From Bacillus thuringiensis (GTDB taxonomy: Bacteria > Bacillota > Bacilli > Bacillales > Bacillaceae_G), in the NCBI RefSeq assembly GCF_001182785.1, contig NZ_CP012099.1:3036501-3100500 (forward strand): DNA of 64,000 nt, read 5' to 3'. Every line of letters begins with the position of its first letter. The stretch's first letter is position 1. Shown piece after piece: positions 35,082 to 43,039 of the stretch. The position numbers and the translations under genes were made by a program. Under the pieces are notes generated by a model. It did not search any database. It was not told the origin of the DNA and was given only the letters and a program-made list of their open reading frames with translations.

Positions 35082-36077
35082 TTACGCAAATAGAGACGTA
35101 TTCGCATATAAAGCTGGTGAACCACCTGAATGTACGAATAAAATATTGTCTTCCTTATTAAAATTACCTTTTCTAATTAAGTCGATTAATCCCGCTACTG
35201 CCTTACCTGTATACACTGGATCAAGTAAAATACCTTCTGTTTTCGCAAGTAACTGAACTGCCTCTACCATTTCCGGCGTTGGTAACGCATAGCCTGGCCC
35301 TACATATTCATCAAAGCACGTAACAGCGTCGCGCGGGATAAAGTTTGGAATACCAACGTGTGCTGAAGTTTCATCTACAAGTTTTCCTACTTTCTCTTCT
35401 TGCTCAGCTTTTCCTCTACTTACGTTAATCCCGATTACAGGAATATGGCTTTGCGTTCCAGAAAAACCAGTAATTAAACCCGCATGCATACCGCCGCTTC
35501 CACTTACACAAACAACTGAACTGAAATCAATTCCTTGCTCAAATGATTGCGCCATAATTTCTTGGGCACAAGCAACGTATCCCATTGCGCCCGTAGGGTT
35601 TGATCCACCAACTGGAATTACATATGGTGTACTACCTTTTTCACTTACTTCTTGTGCTACTCTATGCATCTCTTCCATCAGGTCTGCTCCGTTCGGTACA
35701 ACAATGACGTTTTCAGCACCTAATAAGTGATATAAGAAATAGTTTCCGTTAAAGTCTCTCTTCTCTTCTGGCTCAAGCCCTTCCTCTAATACAAGAATAC
35801 ATTTCATTTTTTCTTTTACCGCAGCAGCAAGTGTCAGGCGGCAATGATTTGACTGAATACCACCAGCTGTAATTAACGTATCTGCACCCTTTTCCTGTGC
35901 ATCCGCAACTAAAAATTCTAACTTTCTCGTCTTATTACCACCGGCTGTTAAACCAAGTAAATCATCTCGTTTAAAATAAATAGTCGGGCCACCAAGTGCT
36001 TCAGAAAAATTGTTTAACTTTTCAATTGGTGTATATGATTCTGTATATTTTTTTCTCGGGAATTTAGCTAAATTCAT
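35082..36077 (-). CDS. dcyD: D-cysteine desulfhydrase
   Basis: 331 residues from ATG 36077, chosen for AAGGAGCG upstream and the MNLAKFPRKKY start; the frame runs back to 36152 without a ribosome site. PLP-dependent fold of the ACC-deaminase/D-cysteine desulfhydrase family: KRDDLLGLTAGGNKTRKLE carries the Schiff-base Lys (NKTRK), GGIQSNHCR binds the carboxylate, and SGSGGMHAGL holds the phosphate. It converts D-cysteine to pyruvate, H2S and ammonia in the cytoplasm. Two 30-bp direct repeats lie upstream. Confidence 0.9.
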   Translation of the reverse strand: MNLAKFPRKKYTESYTPIEKLNNFSEALGGPTIYFKRDDLLGLTAGGNKTRKLEFLVADAQEKGADTLITAGGIQSNHCRLTLAAAVKEKMKCILVLEEGLEPEEKRDFNGNYFLYHLLGAENVIVVPNGADLMEEMHRVAQEVSEKGSTPYVIPVGGSNPTGAMGYVACAQEIMAQSFEQGIDFSSVVCVSGSGGMHAGLITGFSGTQSHIPVIGINVSRGKAEQEEKVGKLVDETSAHVGIPNFIPRDAVTCFDEYVGPGYALPTPEMVEAVQLLAKTEGILLDPVYTGKAVAGLIDLIRKGNFNKEDNILFVHSGGSPALYANTSLFA

Positions 36078-36238
36078 TGTAACGCTCCTTTTGTACTTCT
36101 TTCGCAATATATGTAACGTTACTATTATTACATGTAAAAATGGTGAAGTCATCTTTCTCGGTTAAAAATGTATTAGAATTTCATTTTGATAAGTAAAACC
36201 GTATTAATGATTTTAACTTAGTTACGGTACATGAAATT

Positions 36239-36309
36239 TATATCAACGATTTTTCAAATATATCGATCGTAACTTGCAGTATATCAACGATTTTCTTAAT
36301 ATATCGATC
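36239..36309. repeat. tandem 30-bp repeats upstream of dcyD
   Basis: Two units (36239-36268 and 36280-36309), each TATATCAACGATTTT, 4 variable bases, then ATATATCGATC, spaced 41 bases apart. Only the 4 central bases differ (TCAA versus CTTA). They lie between dcyD and the phosphoesterase gene. Two near-identical copies in an AT-rich spacer suggest a protein-binding region. Confidence 0.6.
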
Positions 36310-36392
36310 TATCGACAAAAAACGACAGACAGGCAACCCCTTTCTCCTCAACAAAAAAAGAGCCCACACATTCAAATGCAGACTCCCTCCAA

Positions 36393-37625
36393 TCACTTAT
36401 TTACCGAAAAACGAAGTAACTGCGTTAATCCCGGCTCTAAATTCATTTCACCTTTATGGCGTACGTATACGACTTTATCTCCATCAAATTTCGGAGGATT
36501 TGCTTGACTATACGTATGCCACTCATTCGTTCCTTCTATAGAATACTCCATATATTCATTTGCACCGACAATTATATTTTTACGATCATCTGCCGTTACA
36601 TTTGGTGCCATCTGCGCAATTTTTGAATCACTAATTAATAACTTCTTTATATCCTTATCACGTTTGTAATCGTAAGCTGTCACAATTACATCGTTACCAT
36701 ATGCTTTTACTTGTAACCCTTGTTTAAATGAATAGCCATCTGGAGCAGTTTTCTCTCCTCCATTTGGTCCTGCTGACATCCAGCCTGTTTCAATCCCGCC
36801 CGTATTTACAACAGTGAAACCTTTTTCATCTCCGCCTGTAATTTTCTTTTTACCAGCCCAGTCAGGTAAATTTAAATCCCAATGTGTATGACTCGTGAAG
36901 AAAACCACTTGCGGATAGTCTTTTAATATATCGTACAATTTATCCACGTTTAAATAATCTTGTAAGTAAGGTGATTGTCTTGATCCAGATACTGTATCAG
37001 GTAAAACGTGATGAGAGAAAATAAAGATTGGCTTATTTTTATCTTTTTGACTATACTCTTCTAAATTTTGTTTTAACCAACCTAATTGCTCATCACTCAT
37101 ATATACTTCGTCCCACATTTTTGAATCGTGGTATTTCATATATTTTTCAGTTCCTAAAAATAAAAGTGGATAGCCATCTAATTCTTTTTTATGATATACC
37201 TTTTCTTGTCCGCTAAATTGTAAGTAGCGACCAAATAGTGTTTCTTCCGTTACACCATTTGGCCATGTATTTTGAGAGAGTTTCCCATCCGCTGTCCATT
37301 TACCAGCATAAAACTCATGATTCCCAACAGTAGACCATACATTTTCTGGATGCTTATTTTTATTTAACACACGCTTTACATCATCATATTGTGACTGTTG
37401 TCCAGTTGGCGTTATATCCCCATTCATAATAAGCGCTCTAGAAAGTGGCGTCACTTTGTTCATATCTTTTAGCACATGATCAAAATCCCCTAAATCCCCT
37501 TGAATATCACTAATAACGTTAAAAGTTGTAGCTGATTTTCGGACTTGCTCTTTCCCTTCCGCATGCACTGAAAACGTCGGTAATAATGCCGCCATAACTG
37601 CTAACGAAGCAACTGTCTTTTTCAT
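36393..37625 (-). CDS. secreted calcineurin-like metallophosphoesterase
   Basis: 410 residues from ATG 37625 (AGGGGGAG upstream); an in-frame ATG at 37694 has no site. Signal peptide MKKTVASLAVMAALLPTF ending SVHA. Metallophosphoesterase motifs in order: SDIQG, NGDITPTG, VGNHEF, FSHH and SHTHWD, giving a dinuclear metal site. The C-terminal 100 residues (TAPDGYSFKQGL onward) form a beta domain of the kind seen after Bacillus phosphoesterases (DUF4073-like, from memory). Exported; substrate unknown. Confidence 0.88.
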   Translation of the reverse strand: MKKTVASLAVMAALLPTFSVHAEGKEQVRKSATTFNVISDIQGDLGDFDHVLKDMNKVTPLSRALIMNGDITPTGQQSQYDDVKRVLNKNKHPENVWSTVGNHEFYAGKWTADGKLSQNTWPNGVTEETLFGRYLQFSGQEKVYHKKELDGYPLLFLGTEKYMKYHDSKMWDEVYMSDEQLGWLKQNLEEYSQKDKNKPIFIFSHHVLPDTVSGSRQSPYLQDYLNVDKLYDILKDYPQVVFFTSHTHWDLNLPDWAGKKKITGGDEKGFTVVNTGGIETGWMSAGPNGGEKTAPDGYSFKQGLQVKAYGNDVIVTAYDYKRDKDIKKLLISDSKIAQMAPNVTADDRKNIIVGANEYMEYSIEGTNEWHTYSQANPPKFDGDKVVYVRHKGEMNLEPGLTQLLRFSVNK

Positions 37626-37952
37626 ACAAATTCTCCCCCTAATAATAGAATGTACAAACTGACATGTTCTGCTTTCTCTTAGGTGCTTGTCCAATTCACA
37701 TTATAGGGGGAGATTGTAAAGATTGATGGAGTAAAAATTTAAGTGTTTTTTAAGAGATTTTGTCTTTTTTTCACACTCCACAATTAGTAATTCGCGCCAA
37801 TCTAGATTTCTAGTCTTTAACATTACATAAATGTAAATGAATATGATGAATCTCTTCGTTTGATATGTTGTCTTTTTAATCTTTGTTATATAACCGCCAC
37901 AAAATACGCTCTCTTTTCAAGTTCTCTTCATTTAATAAACGTTACTCCTCTT
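37626..37952. other. non-coding interval
   Basis: About 330 bases between the phosphoesterase start and the rtcB stop. It contains an AT-rich promoter-like region and no supported gene. Confidence 0.4.
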
Positions 37953-38927
37953 TTAATTAGCCTTAAAATTATAAATCGGCTTAATGACATGCTTGATATC
38001 AATTGTGTCCTTTGTATTCTCAACAATCTCATCCATTGGCTTATATACCATTGGCGCTTCATCTAAAGTACTTTCTGCAACAGATGTAGTCCAAACCTCT
38101 GTCATTGTATTTTGAAAATCCTCTAAGTTCAGTACTTCTTTCGCCTTCTTACGGCTCATAATACGTCCTGCTCCATGAGGGCCAGAAAAGTTCCAATCTG
38201 GATTTCCTTTACCAAATGCAATGATAGAACCGTCTCTCATATTAATTGGAATGATTACTCGTTCATCTTTCTGAGCTGAAATAGCACCTTTTCTTAGAAT
38301 CATATTGTCCATATCGATGTAGTTATGAATTGTAGTGAATTGATCTGTTACTTTCCAATCCATTTTAGTGACGATTTCATCAATCATTGCTTTACGATTT
38401 AACTCCGCATATTTTTGAGCAATTTTCATATCATTCATGTAATCTTTAAATCCTTGTCCTTCTAAATAAGCTAATTCTTTGCGAATCACCGGTTTCTTAA
38501 TTTTACGTAAAGCTTCATGTATTTCTCGTTGTCTACCTTCTTTCGTTAAACGCTCAATCATTTCTTCTTTAATAGATTTAACATTTATAAGTTGCTCGTA
38601 AGCAAAGTTTTGATAATACTCTGCTACTTGTTTCCCTAAATTACGCGAACCACTATGAATGACAATGTATACATTTCCTTTATCATCCTCATTCAGTTCG
38701 ACAAAATGATTGCCCCCGCCAAGCGTACCAATACTCTTTTGAGCTCGTTGCAATGTAAATGGGGCTCTTACACTATTAAAATCAATCATTTTTGAAAATC
38801 TATGTTCCTTATCTCGAATACGAAAACCACTTGGGACAAATTTACGTATCGTTTCGTCTAAGTGATCGAAGTTGATTTCTTCTTTCTTTTTGTCGATCAT
38901 AACAACTTCCATGCCACAACCAATATC
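37953..38927 (-). CDS. rtcB: RtcB RNA ligase, exon 2
   Basis: Codons from GAT (38927) to the stop encode DIGCGMEVVMID onward, 324 residues. Metal and catalytic motifs: Asp and Cys in DIGCG, GGGNHFVE, HSGSRNLG, and SGPHGAGR, the His that is guanylylated in RtcB. RtcB joins 2',3'-cyclic phosphate or 3'-phosphate RNA ends to 5'-OH ends with GTP and Mn. The reading frame can be opened only from an internal ATG after DIGC; the real start is in exon 1 (39201-39413), separated by a 270-273 base intron. Total about 395 residues, normal for this short RtcB class. Confidence 0.88.
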   Translation of the reverse strand, partial: DIGCGMEVVMIDKKKEEINFDHLDETIRKFVPSGFRIRDKEHRFSKMIDFNSVRAPFTLQRAQKSIGTLGGGNHFVELNEDDKGNVYIVIHSGSRNLGKQVAEYYQNFAYEQLINVKSIKEEMIERLTKEGRQREIHEALRKIKKPVIRKELAYLEGQGFKDYMNDMKIAQKYAELNRKAMIDEIVTKMDWKVTDQFTTIHNYIDMDNMILRKGAISAQKDERVIIPINMRDGSIIAFGKGNPDWNFSGPHGAGRIMSRKKAKEVLNLEDFQNTMTEVWTTSVAESTLDEAPMVYKPMDEIVENTKDTIDIKHVIKPIYNFKAN

Positions 38928-39200
38928 GTACTGACCTCCCAGTTTCCTGAAAGAGTGGACTATACCTTCTCTACAGTCATCGAGATATGCAGTCTCTACT
39001 GTAGGCTCACCGTATTAATTATTCCTCTTCAACTCAAAATGGATGAAGAATAATTCTGTACCTTAGTCTGCTAACATGGTACAAGTCTCTGAACCATTCG
39101 ATTATGTCACCATAACCACTGGCTGCTGATTGCCCTCGCCTTTTATCGTTAGGGTTCCCAGTCAATTGAGTGAGTAGTTTAAAGTCTGAGCCGATTAGTT
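38928..39200 (-). ncRNA. mini group I intron inside rtcB
   Basis: The minus strand carries the group I core in order: P-like CAATTGACTGGGAACCCTAA, Q-like GGCAATCAGCAGCC, R-like GGTTCAGAGACTTG and S-like AGAAGGTATAGTCC, where AGACT and AGTCC can form P7. P1 can form between the exon end AGTCGGGGTT and the guide GGCTCAGACT, with U-G pairs at the cut. Hairpins GTACC/GGTAC (P8-like), AATTATTCTTC/GAAGAGGAATAATT, and CTTTCAG-GAAA-CTGGGAG (P9-like) fill the rest. It has stops in frame and no homing endonuclease. The exact 3' end is uncertain (38928 or 38931). Confidence 0.85.
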
Positions 39201-39413
39201 AACCCCGACTAAATTAGGAACAATTTTATCTTGAATCGTCATTGTTGTCCCAATCGTACAACCTGCACCCGCATGTGTATCTGGCATAATACGAATCTTG
39301 CTACCCTTTACGAATTCTTGGTTACAAAGATCAATAATTTGACCTGCTGCCGTTTTTTCTACATTCGTAGTATACACTTTCGCTTCATTGTATTTTCCTT
39401 GTAATTTCAACAT
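39201..39413 (-). CDS. rtcB: RtcB RNA ligase, exon 1 (N-terminus)
   Basis: 71 codons from ATG 39413 (GGAAAGGGG upstream) ending GTC GGG GTT: MLKLQGKYNEAKVYTT ... MPDTHAGAGCTIGTTM ... VPNLVGV. In RtcB proteins VGV is followed directly by D-I-G-C-G; here the frame runs into intron sequence and stops after one more codon. THAGAGCTIG is the conserved RtcB N-terminal block. Without splicing only a 72-residue peptide lacking all metal ligands would be made. Confidence 0.88.
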
Positions 39414-39556
39414 CTTCTATTTCCCCTTTCCTTTATTATCTACAAAACATTAATTTATATATATTATATATTTATAATTATATTTTCCACCACTACAGCT
39501 CATTTCCTTTTTTATAAAAAAAGACACAGAGATTCCTCTCCATGCCTGTTAATTTC

Positions 39557-40466
39557 CTACCTCTTCACCGCATGCAAATAATGTACCGTCTCAAAAGCTT
39601 CTAAATAATCATTTCTTCCTTCAAAATATAATTTATTTATGTCTTCTGGTGATAAATGCTCATAAATGAGTAAGCCCGCCTTCTCTAACAGTGCTTCCAT
39701 TTCAGCATAAGAATAACATGATTTCATCGGTTCTCCGCCTACCGCAGCCATTTTCAACTCGATTGGACAGTCCCTTTTCTGTAAACAAGTTTTCATCGGG
39801 ATAATCGAAAACGATAGAACTCCCTGCCGGAACCATCTCGAATAAACATTCTAATAAACTAGCAAGTTCCTCTTTCGTTAAATAGTACGTAACACCTAAA
39901 AGGCTAAAGAAAGTCTTTTTATGTTCAAACCCTTCATTGCGTAACTGTTCATAGGAAAATCCTTTCGTAAAATCCATTGAAACAAAATGAAGGTTATTTG
40001 GAACTTCAAGTTCTACTTCTTTTATTCTTTCCTTCTTAAACGCCTGTGTAGAAGGATGATCCACTTCAAATATTTCTATTTTATTTTCTAATTCTCGGTG
40101 TCTAAAACTGAACGTATCTAAGCCTGCACCGAGTATGGCGTATTGTTTTGCTCCTAATGTAATTTCATGTAGTAATACTCTTTCACAATATGCGGCACGT
40201 GCTAAAGGTGTTGGTGATAACTGAACTTGCGTAATCCATTTTAATATTTCTTTTGGATTGTCTTGAAACTGCTCTGCAATTTCTTTATTGAAAAAGTGCA
40301 TCCCTTGAACCATGTTCGTTTCAATATTGTTACGTTCTTTTTGTGAAATGAAATCTTTAGCTACATAATCATCAAAGATTTTAGGATTATCAAATTCACT
40401 ATGATACGCCCTTCCGAAAGCTGATACTAACGACGTTACACTTGCTTCACCTTGTTTCACGCACAT
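39557..40466 (-). pseudogene. class I SAM methyltransferase, frameshifted
   Basis: Two overlapping frames form one protein. Residues from ATG 40466 (GAAGGAGAG site) give an LCMT/O-methyltransferase-type enzyme: ILGAGLDTFSFR (SAM motif I), EVDHPSTQAFK (acidic loop binding ribose), and DYPDENLFTEKGLSNRVE. The frame is then lost near 39745 in GTTGAAAATGGCT. The next frame continues KMAAVGGEPMKSC ... FETVHYLHAVKR to 39557. Deleting one A from the AAAA tract restores about 300 residues, the normal size. It is a real frameshift or a base-call error. Family substrates include small carboxylates or polyketides; unknown here. Confidence 0.75.
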
Positions 40467-40495
40467 ACACTCTCCTTCATGTTCACAACAAAAAT

Positions 40496-40521
40496 AGGGT
40501 TCCCCTGGCCAGGAGAACCCT
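40496..40521 (-). terminator. leader terminator ahead of methyltransferase
   Basis: AGGGTTCTCC-TGGCCA-GGGGAACCCT on the minus strand, followed by ATTTTTG. It lies between the promoter (40550-40578) and the methyltransferase start (40466), so every transcript from that promoter must pass it. This is the geometry of an attenuator. Confidence 0.7.
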
Positions 40522-40549
40522 ATTATACACCTTATTTTTATATTGGTAA

Positions 40550-40578
40550 ATTATAGCATAAATAAGTTTTTTTGTCAA
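40550..40578 (-). promoter_or_regulatory. consensus sigma-A promoter
   Basis: TTGACA (40578-40573), a 17-base spacer, then TATAAT (40555-40550): a perfect match to the vegetative consensus with optimal spacing, pointing at the methyltransferase gene through the leader terminator at 40496-40521. Confidence 0.85.
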
Positions 40579-40680
40579 GTTTTCAGCCTACTACGCTCCA
40601 ACAATTTGTGTAATCTCTAGCAGGAAGATTTCGATCTACACCGAATATTCCAGTTCATAACAATACAAATGGAGGGCGTC

Positions 40681-41271
40681 ATGAAAAGATTAGTCATCAT
40701 TACAGTAGGAAAAACACACAGTGGAAAAACTACATTTGCAAAAGAGCTAGAAAAAGAGTTACCTAATTCTTTTATTATGGACCAAGACAACCAAGCTGAA
40801 TTTATTAACACACATTATGAAAAATTACAGCCGACAGAAGGATCAAATACACTAAAGCACAGTCTTTCAAAATTCATTGTTGATTATGCGAAAGAACATA
40901 CAAATTTACACCTTATTATTTGTAACTCCAATCGCAGTAAAAACGGAAGGTTCTATTTACTAAACGAATTATTTCCACAGAATGAATATGTACGCATATT
41001 AGTTCACTTTGACATCCCAGATGATGTACTTTACGAAAGAGTGGCTAGAAGCACGCAAAGTACGAATATTTTTAGAGGTGGATATTCTAGTTTCAAAGAA
41101 GTACTTGATCGACAACAAACTGAATCACTTCACGATGATGTGGTAGATCCTATAGAAAACGAGGCTGATTATTTGTTTGTTATTCGTAACAGTAAGGATG
41201 TAAACTCTACTATATTAAAAATTATTCATATCGCTAAAGAGTACTCCCCTATCCGAAATAAGAGATTATAA
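40681..41271 (+). CDS. P-loop kinase (AAA_33 type)
   Basis: 196 residues from ATG 40681 (ATGGAGGGCGTC upstream). Walker A GKTHSGKTT at residues 10-18, then DQDN as the likely acceptor-binding pair, a hydrophobic strand LIICNSNRSKNGRF, and RILVHFDIPDDVLYERVARS with lid arginines. This matches the AAA_33/zeta-like ATP-dependent kinases of small molecules or nucleic-acid ends. It faces away from the methyltransferase gene across 214 bases. It lies 1.3 kb from rtcB, but nothing shows that its substrate is RNA. Confidence 0.75.
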   Translation: MKRLVIITVGKTHSGKTTFAKELEKELPNSFIMDQDNQAEFINTHYEKLQPTEGSNTLKHSLSKFIVDYAKEHTNLHLIICNSNRSKNGRFYLLNELFPQNEYVRILVHFDIPDDVLYERVARSTQSTNIFRGGYSSFKEVLDRQQTESLHDDVVDPIENEADYLFVIRNSKDVNSTILKIIHIAKEYSPIRNKRL

Positions 41272-41411
41272 AAATCACATAATCATAGATTATTATGCAA
41301 ATACTTCCTCTAGACGGCGCAGATGGTATATAATAATGGAAGAATCTACTTCTATATGCTCAATTTTACACAAAACAGCTCATGCATATGAAAGAAAAGA
41401 GGTACAAAAAT

Positions 41412-42518
41412 ATGAAAACAAAACAAACAATTGCTGCGTCTACACTAGCTTTAGCAATGATTGCTGGCGCGAACTCTGCTCATGCGGAAGTAAATGATGC
41501 TACTCCTCAGCAAAGTACGGGAGATCGATTAGCTGAAATTAAGCAACATAAGCAAGAGTTAGATGCGAAATTACAGCAGCACAAAGAAAACGTGGATCAA
41601 ACATTAAATGAACTTAACAAAGTTAAGGAAAATGTTGATACAAAGGTGAATGAACTACATGAACGTAAACAAGTTGCTGATGAAAAAATTAACGAAGTTA
41701 AACAGCATAAACAAGAACTAGATGCAAAACTTCAGCAAGACAAACAAATCGCCGAAGATAAAATCGCTGAAATTAAAGAGCATAAAAAACAAGTAGAAGA
41801 TAAAGTCGCTGAAGTAAAAGAACATAAGCAAAATATCGATAACAAAGTTAATGAGATTAAAGAACATAAACAAACTGTCGATGAAAAAGTGAATGAAATG
41901 AAGCAACATAAAGAGAACATTGATCAAAAGGTTAATGAACTTAAGGAAGTTAAAAAACAAGTAGATGACAAATTAGCTGAGTTAAAGAAAGCGAAACAAA
42001 CTGCTGAGGACAAACTCGCTGAGCTAAAAGAAAACAAGCCGAATACTGGTAACACGTTAGAGGAACTTAAGAAAATTAAAGGCAATTTAGATAGCCTTTC
42101 CGCTAACTTAGAATTAGCTAAACAAGATGTAAAAAACAAACTAGCTGAATTACAAAAGGCTAGAGAAGATTTACTAAATAAAATTAACGAAATTAAACAA
42201 TCTAAACAAACTGTTTCAGACGATTTAACAAAGAAAAAACAAGACTTAGATATTAAAATCAACGACTTTAAGCATACTGAGAAAAAAATTGACGACAAAT
42301 TAGCTGAGTTACATACAACGAAGCAAAATGTTGATAACAAGATTAATGAAGTATCACAATCTAAACAAACGCAAGCAGATAATGGTACTAAAAACAATAA
42401 CGCTAAAGAACTTCCTAACGCTGGTAGCGAGCAATCAAACAATATGGCTCTAGGAATGCTATCTGTATTAGGCGGTGTTTTATTACTTACTCGTAATAAA
42501 ATTAAAAAGTATTTATAA
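41412..42518 (+). CDS. wall-anchored coiled-coil repeat protein (LPNAG)
   Basis: 368 residues from ATG 41412 (AAAGAGGT upstream). Signal peptide MKTKQTIAASTLALAMIAGA ending SAHA. Residues about 40-310 are a continuous coiled coil of 14-residue units, pattern [DEQ]K[VLI][NA]E[LIM]K[EQ]xK[QE]xx[DE], for example NKVNEIKEHKQTVD and EKVNEMKQHKENID. The C-terminus has the sorting signal LPNAG (334-338), a hydrophobic helix and KIKKYL. It should be attached to peptidoglycan by a sortase and project as a rod. The family resembles surface repeat proteins that bind host or cell partners; the ligand is unknown. Confidence 0.85.
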   Translation: MKTKQTIAASTLALAMIAGANSAHAEVNDATPQQSTGDRLAEIKQHKQELDAKLQQHKENVDQTLNELNKVKENVDTKVNELHERKQVADEKINEVKQHKQELDAKLQQDKQIAEDKIAEIKEHKKQVEDKVAEVKEHKQNIDNKVNEIKEHKQTVDEKVNEMKQHKENIDQKVNELKEVKKQVDDKLAELKKAKQTAEDKLAELKENKPNTGNTLEELKKIKGNLDSLSANLELAKQDVKNKLAELQKAREDLLNKINEIKQSKQTVSDDLTKKKQDLDIKINDFKHTEKKIDDKLAELHTTKQNVDNKINEVSQSKQTQADNGTKNNNAKELPNAGSEQSNNMALGMLSVLGGVLLLTRNKIKKYL

Positions 42519-43039
42519 AACAGCTATCATTTTGATTATATAATCTACTGTCCCTTCTCTAAGAAGCCTATGCATAGGCTTCTTAAGGAAGAGACCAAAT
42601 ATAAGTACGTTTACAAACTAGTTATCCCTCTACAGTTAGATTCTATTTCTATCCACATATCATTTGTTGCAGAGCCCAACCTTTCACTTTTTCATTATGA
42701 TAATACCTCAAAAATAAATATAATTATCAAATTTCAAACTTAGATTAGTTCCTTATACTTTAACAAAACTGAAAAACTGTCATTCCCCTAAGTCATACTA
42801 ATAGGAAAGTGTACAATTCTTTAACAATACTAACTCTTAATTCATACACTACTAATAGAACTTGTGTAGCAATAAAATTTTCCAAATCATCTAAATCACC
42901 ATATATTTAACCTCTACTCGTACCTACATGATATTTTCATCCCCCTCTCATAAAGTTCTTATTCTTCTAATTACTACATGACCATGTTCCATTGCTACAT
43001 TAGAACGACATCTATAAATATTGATAAGGAGTGAAATAC
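42519..43039. other. long spacer with a 24-bp palindrome
   Basis: A 520-base region without a supported gene. At 42561-42584 there is a perfect 24-bp palindrome: AAGAAGCCTATG followed by its complement, with no loop and no T-run. It probably forms the end structure of the repeat-protein transcript. The rest is AT-rich and shows nothing else I can support. Confidence 0.5.

Noticed and set aside
38862..39053. Plus-strand ORF across the rtcB intron
   Set aside because: Antisense to exon and intron, no ribosome site; the intron has no endonuclease gene on either strand.
38928..39200. Group II intron or insertion sequence in rtcB
   Set aside because: No GUGYG start, domain V hairpin, reverse transcriptase, terminal inverted repeats or target duplication; the group I core blocks are present instead.
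40669..41271. RNA-repair cassette made of rtcB and the P-loop kinase
   Set aside because: The genes are separated by an unrelated methyltransferase and are oppositely oriented; the kinase shows no RNA-binding motif, so a functional link is not supported.
41718..42442. Long minus-strand frames opposite the coiled-coil gene
   Set aside because: They mirror the Lys/Glu repeat codons of the plus-strand gene and give Phe/Leu/Ser-rich nonsense without ribosome sites.
41412..42518. CRISPR-like repeat array
   Set aside because: The regular 42-bp periodicity is in coding sequence and produces a coiled coil; there are no spacers.
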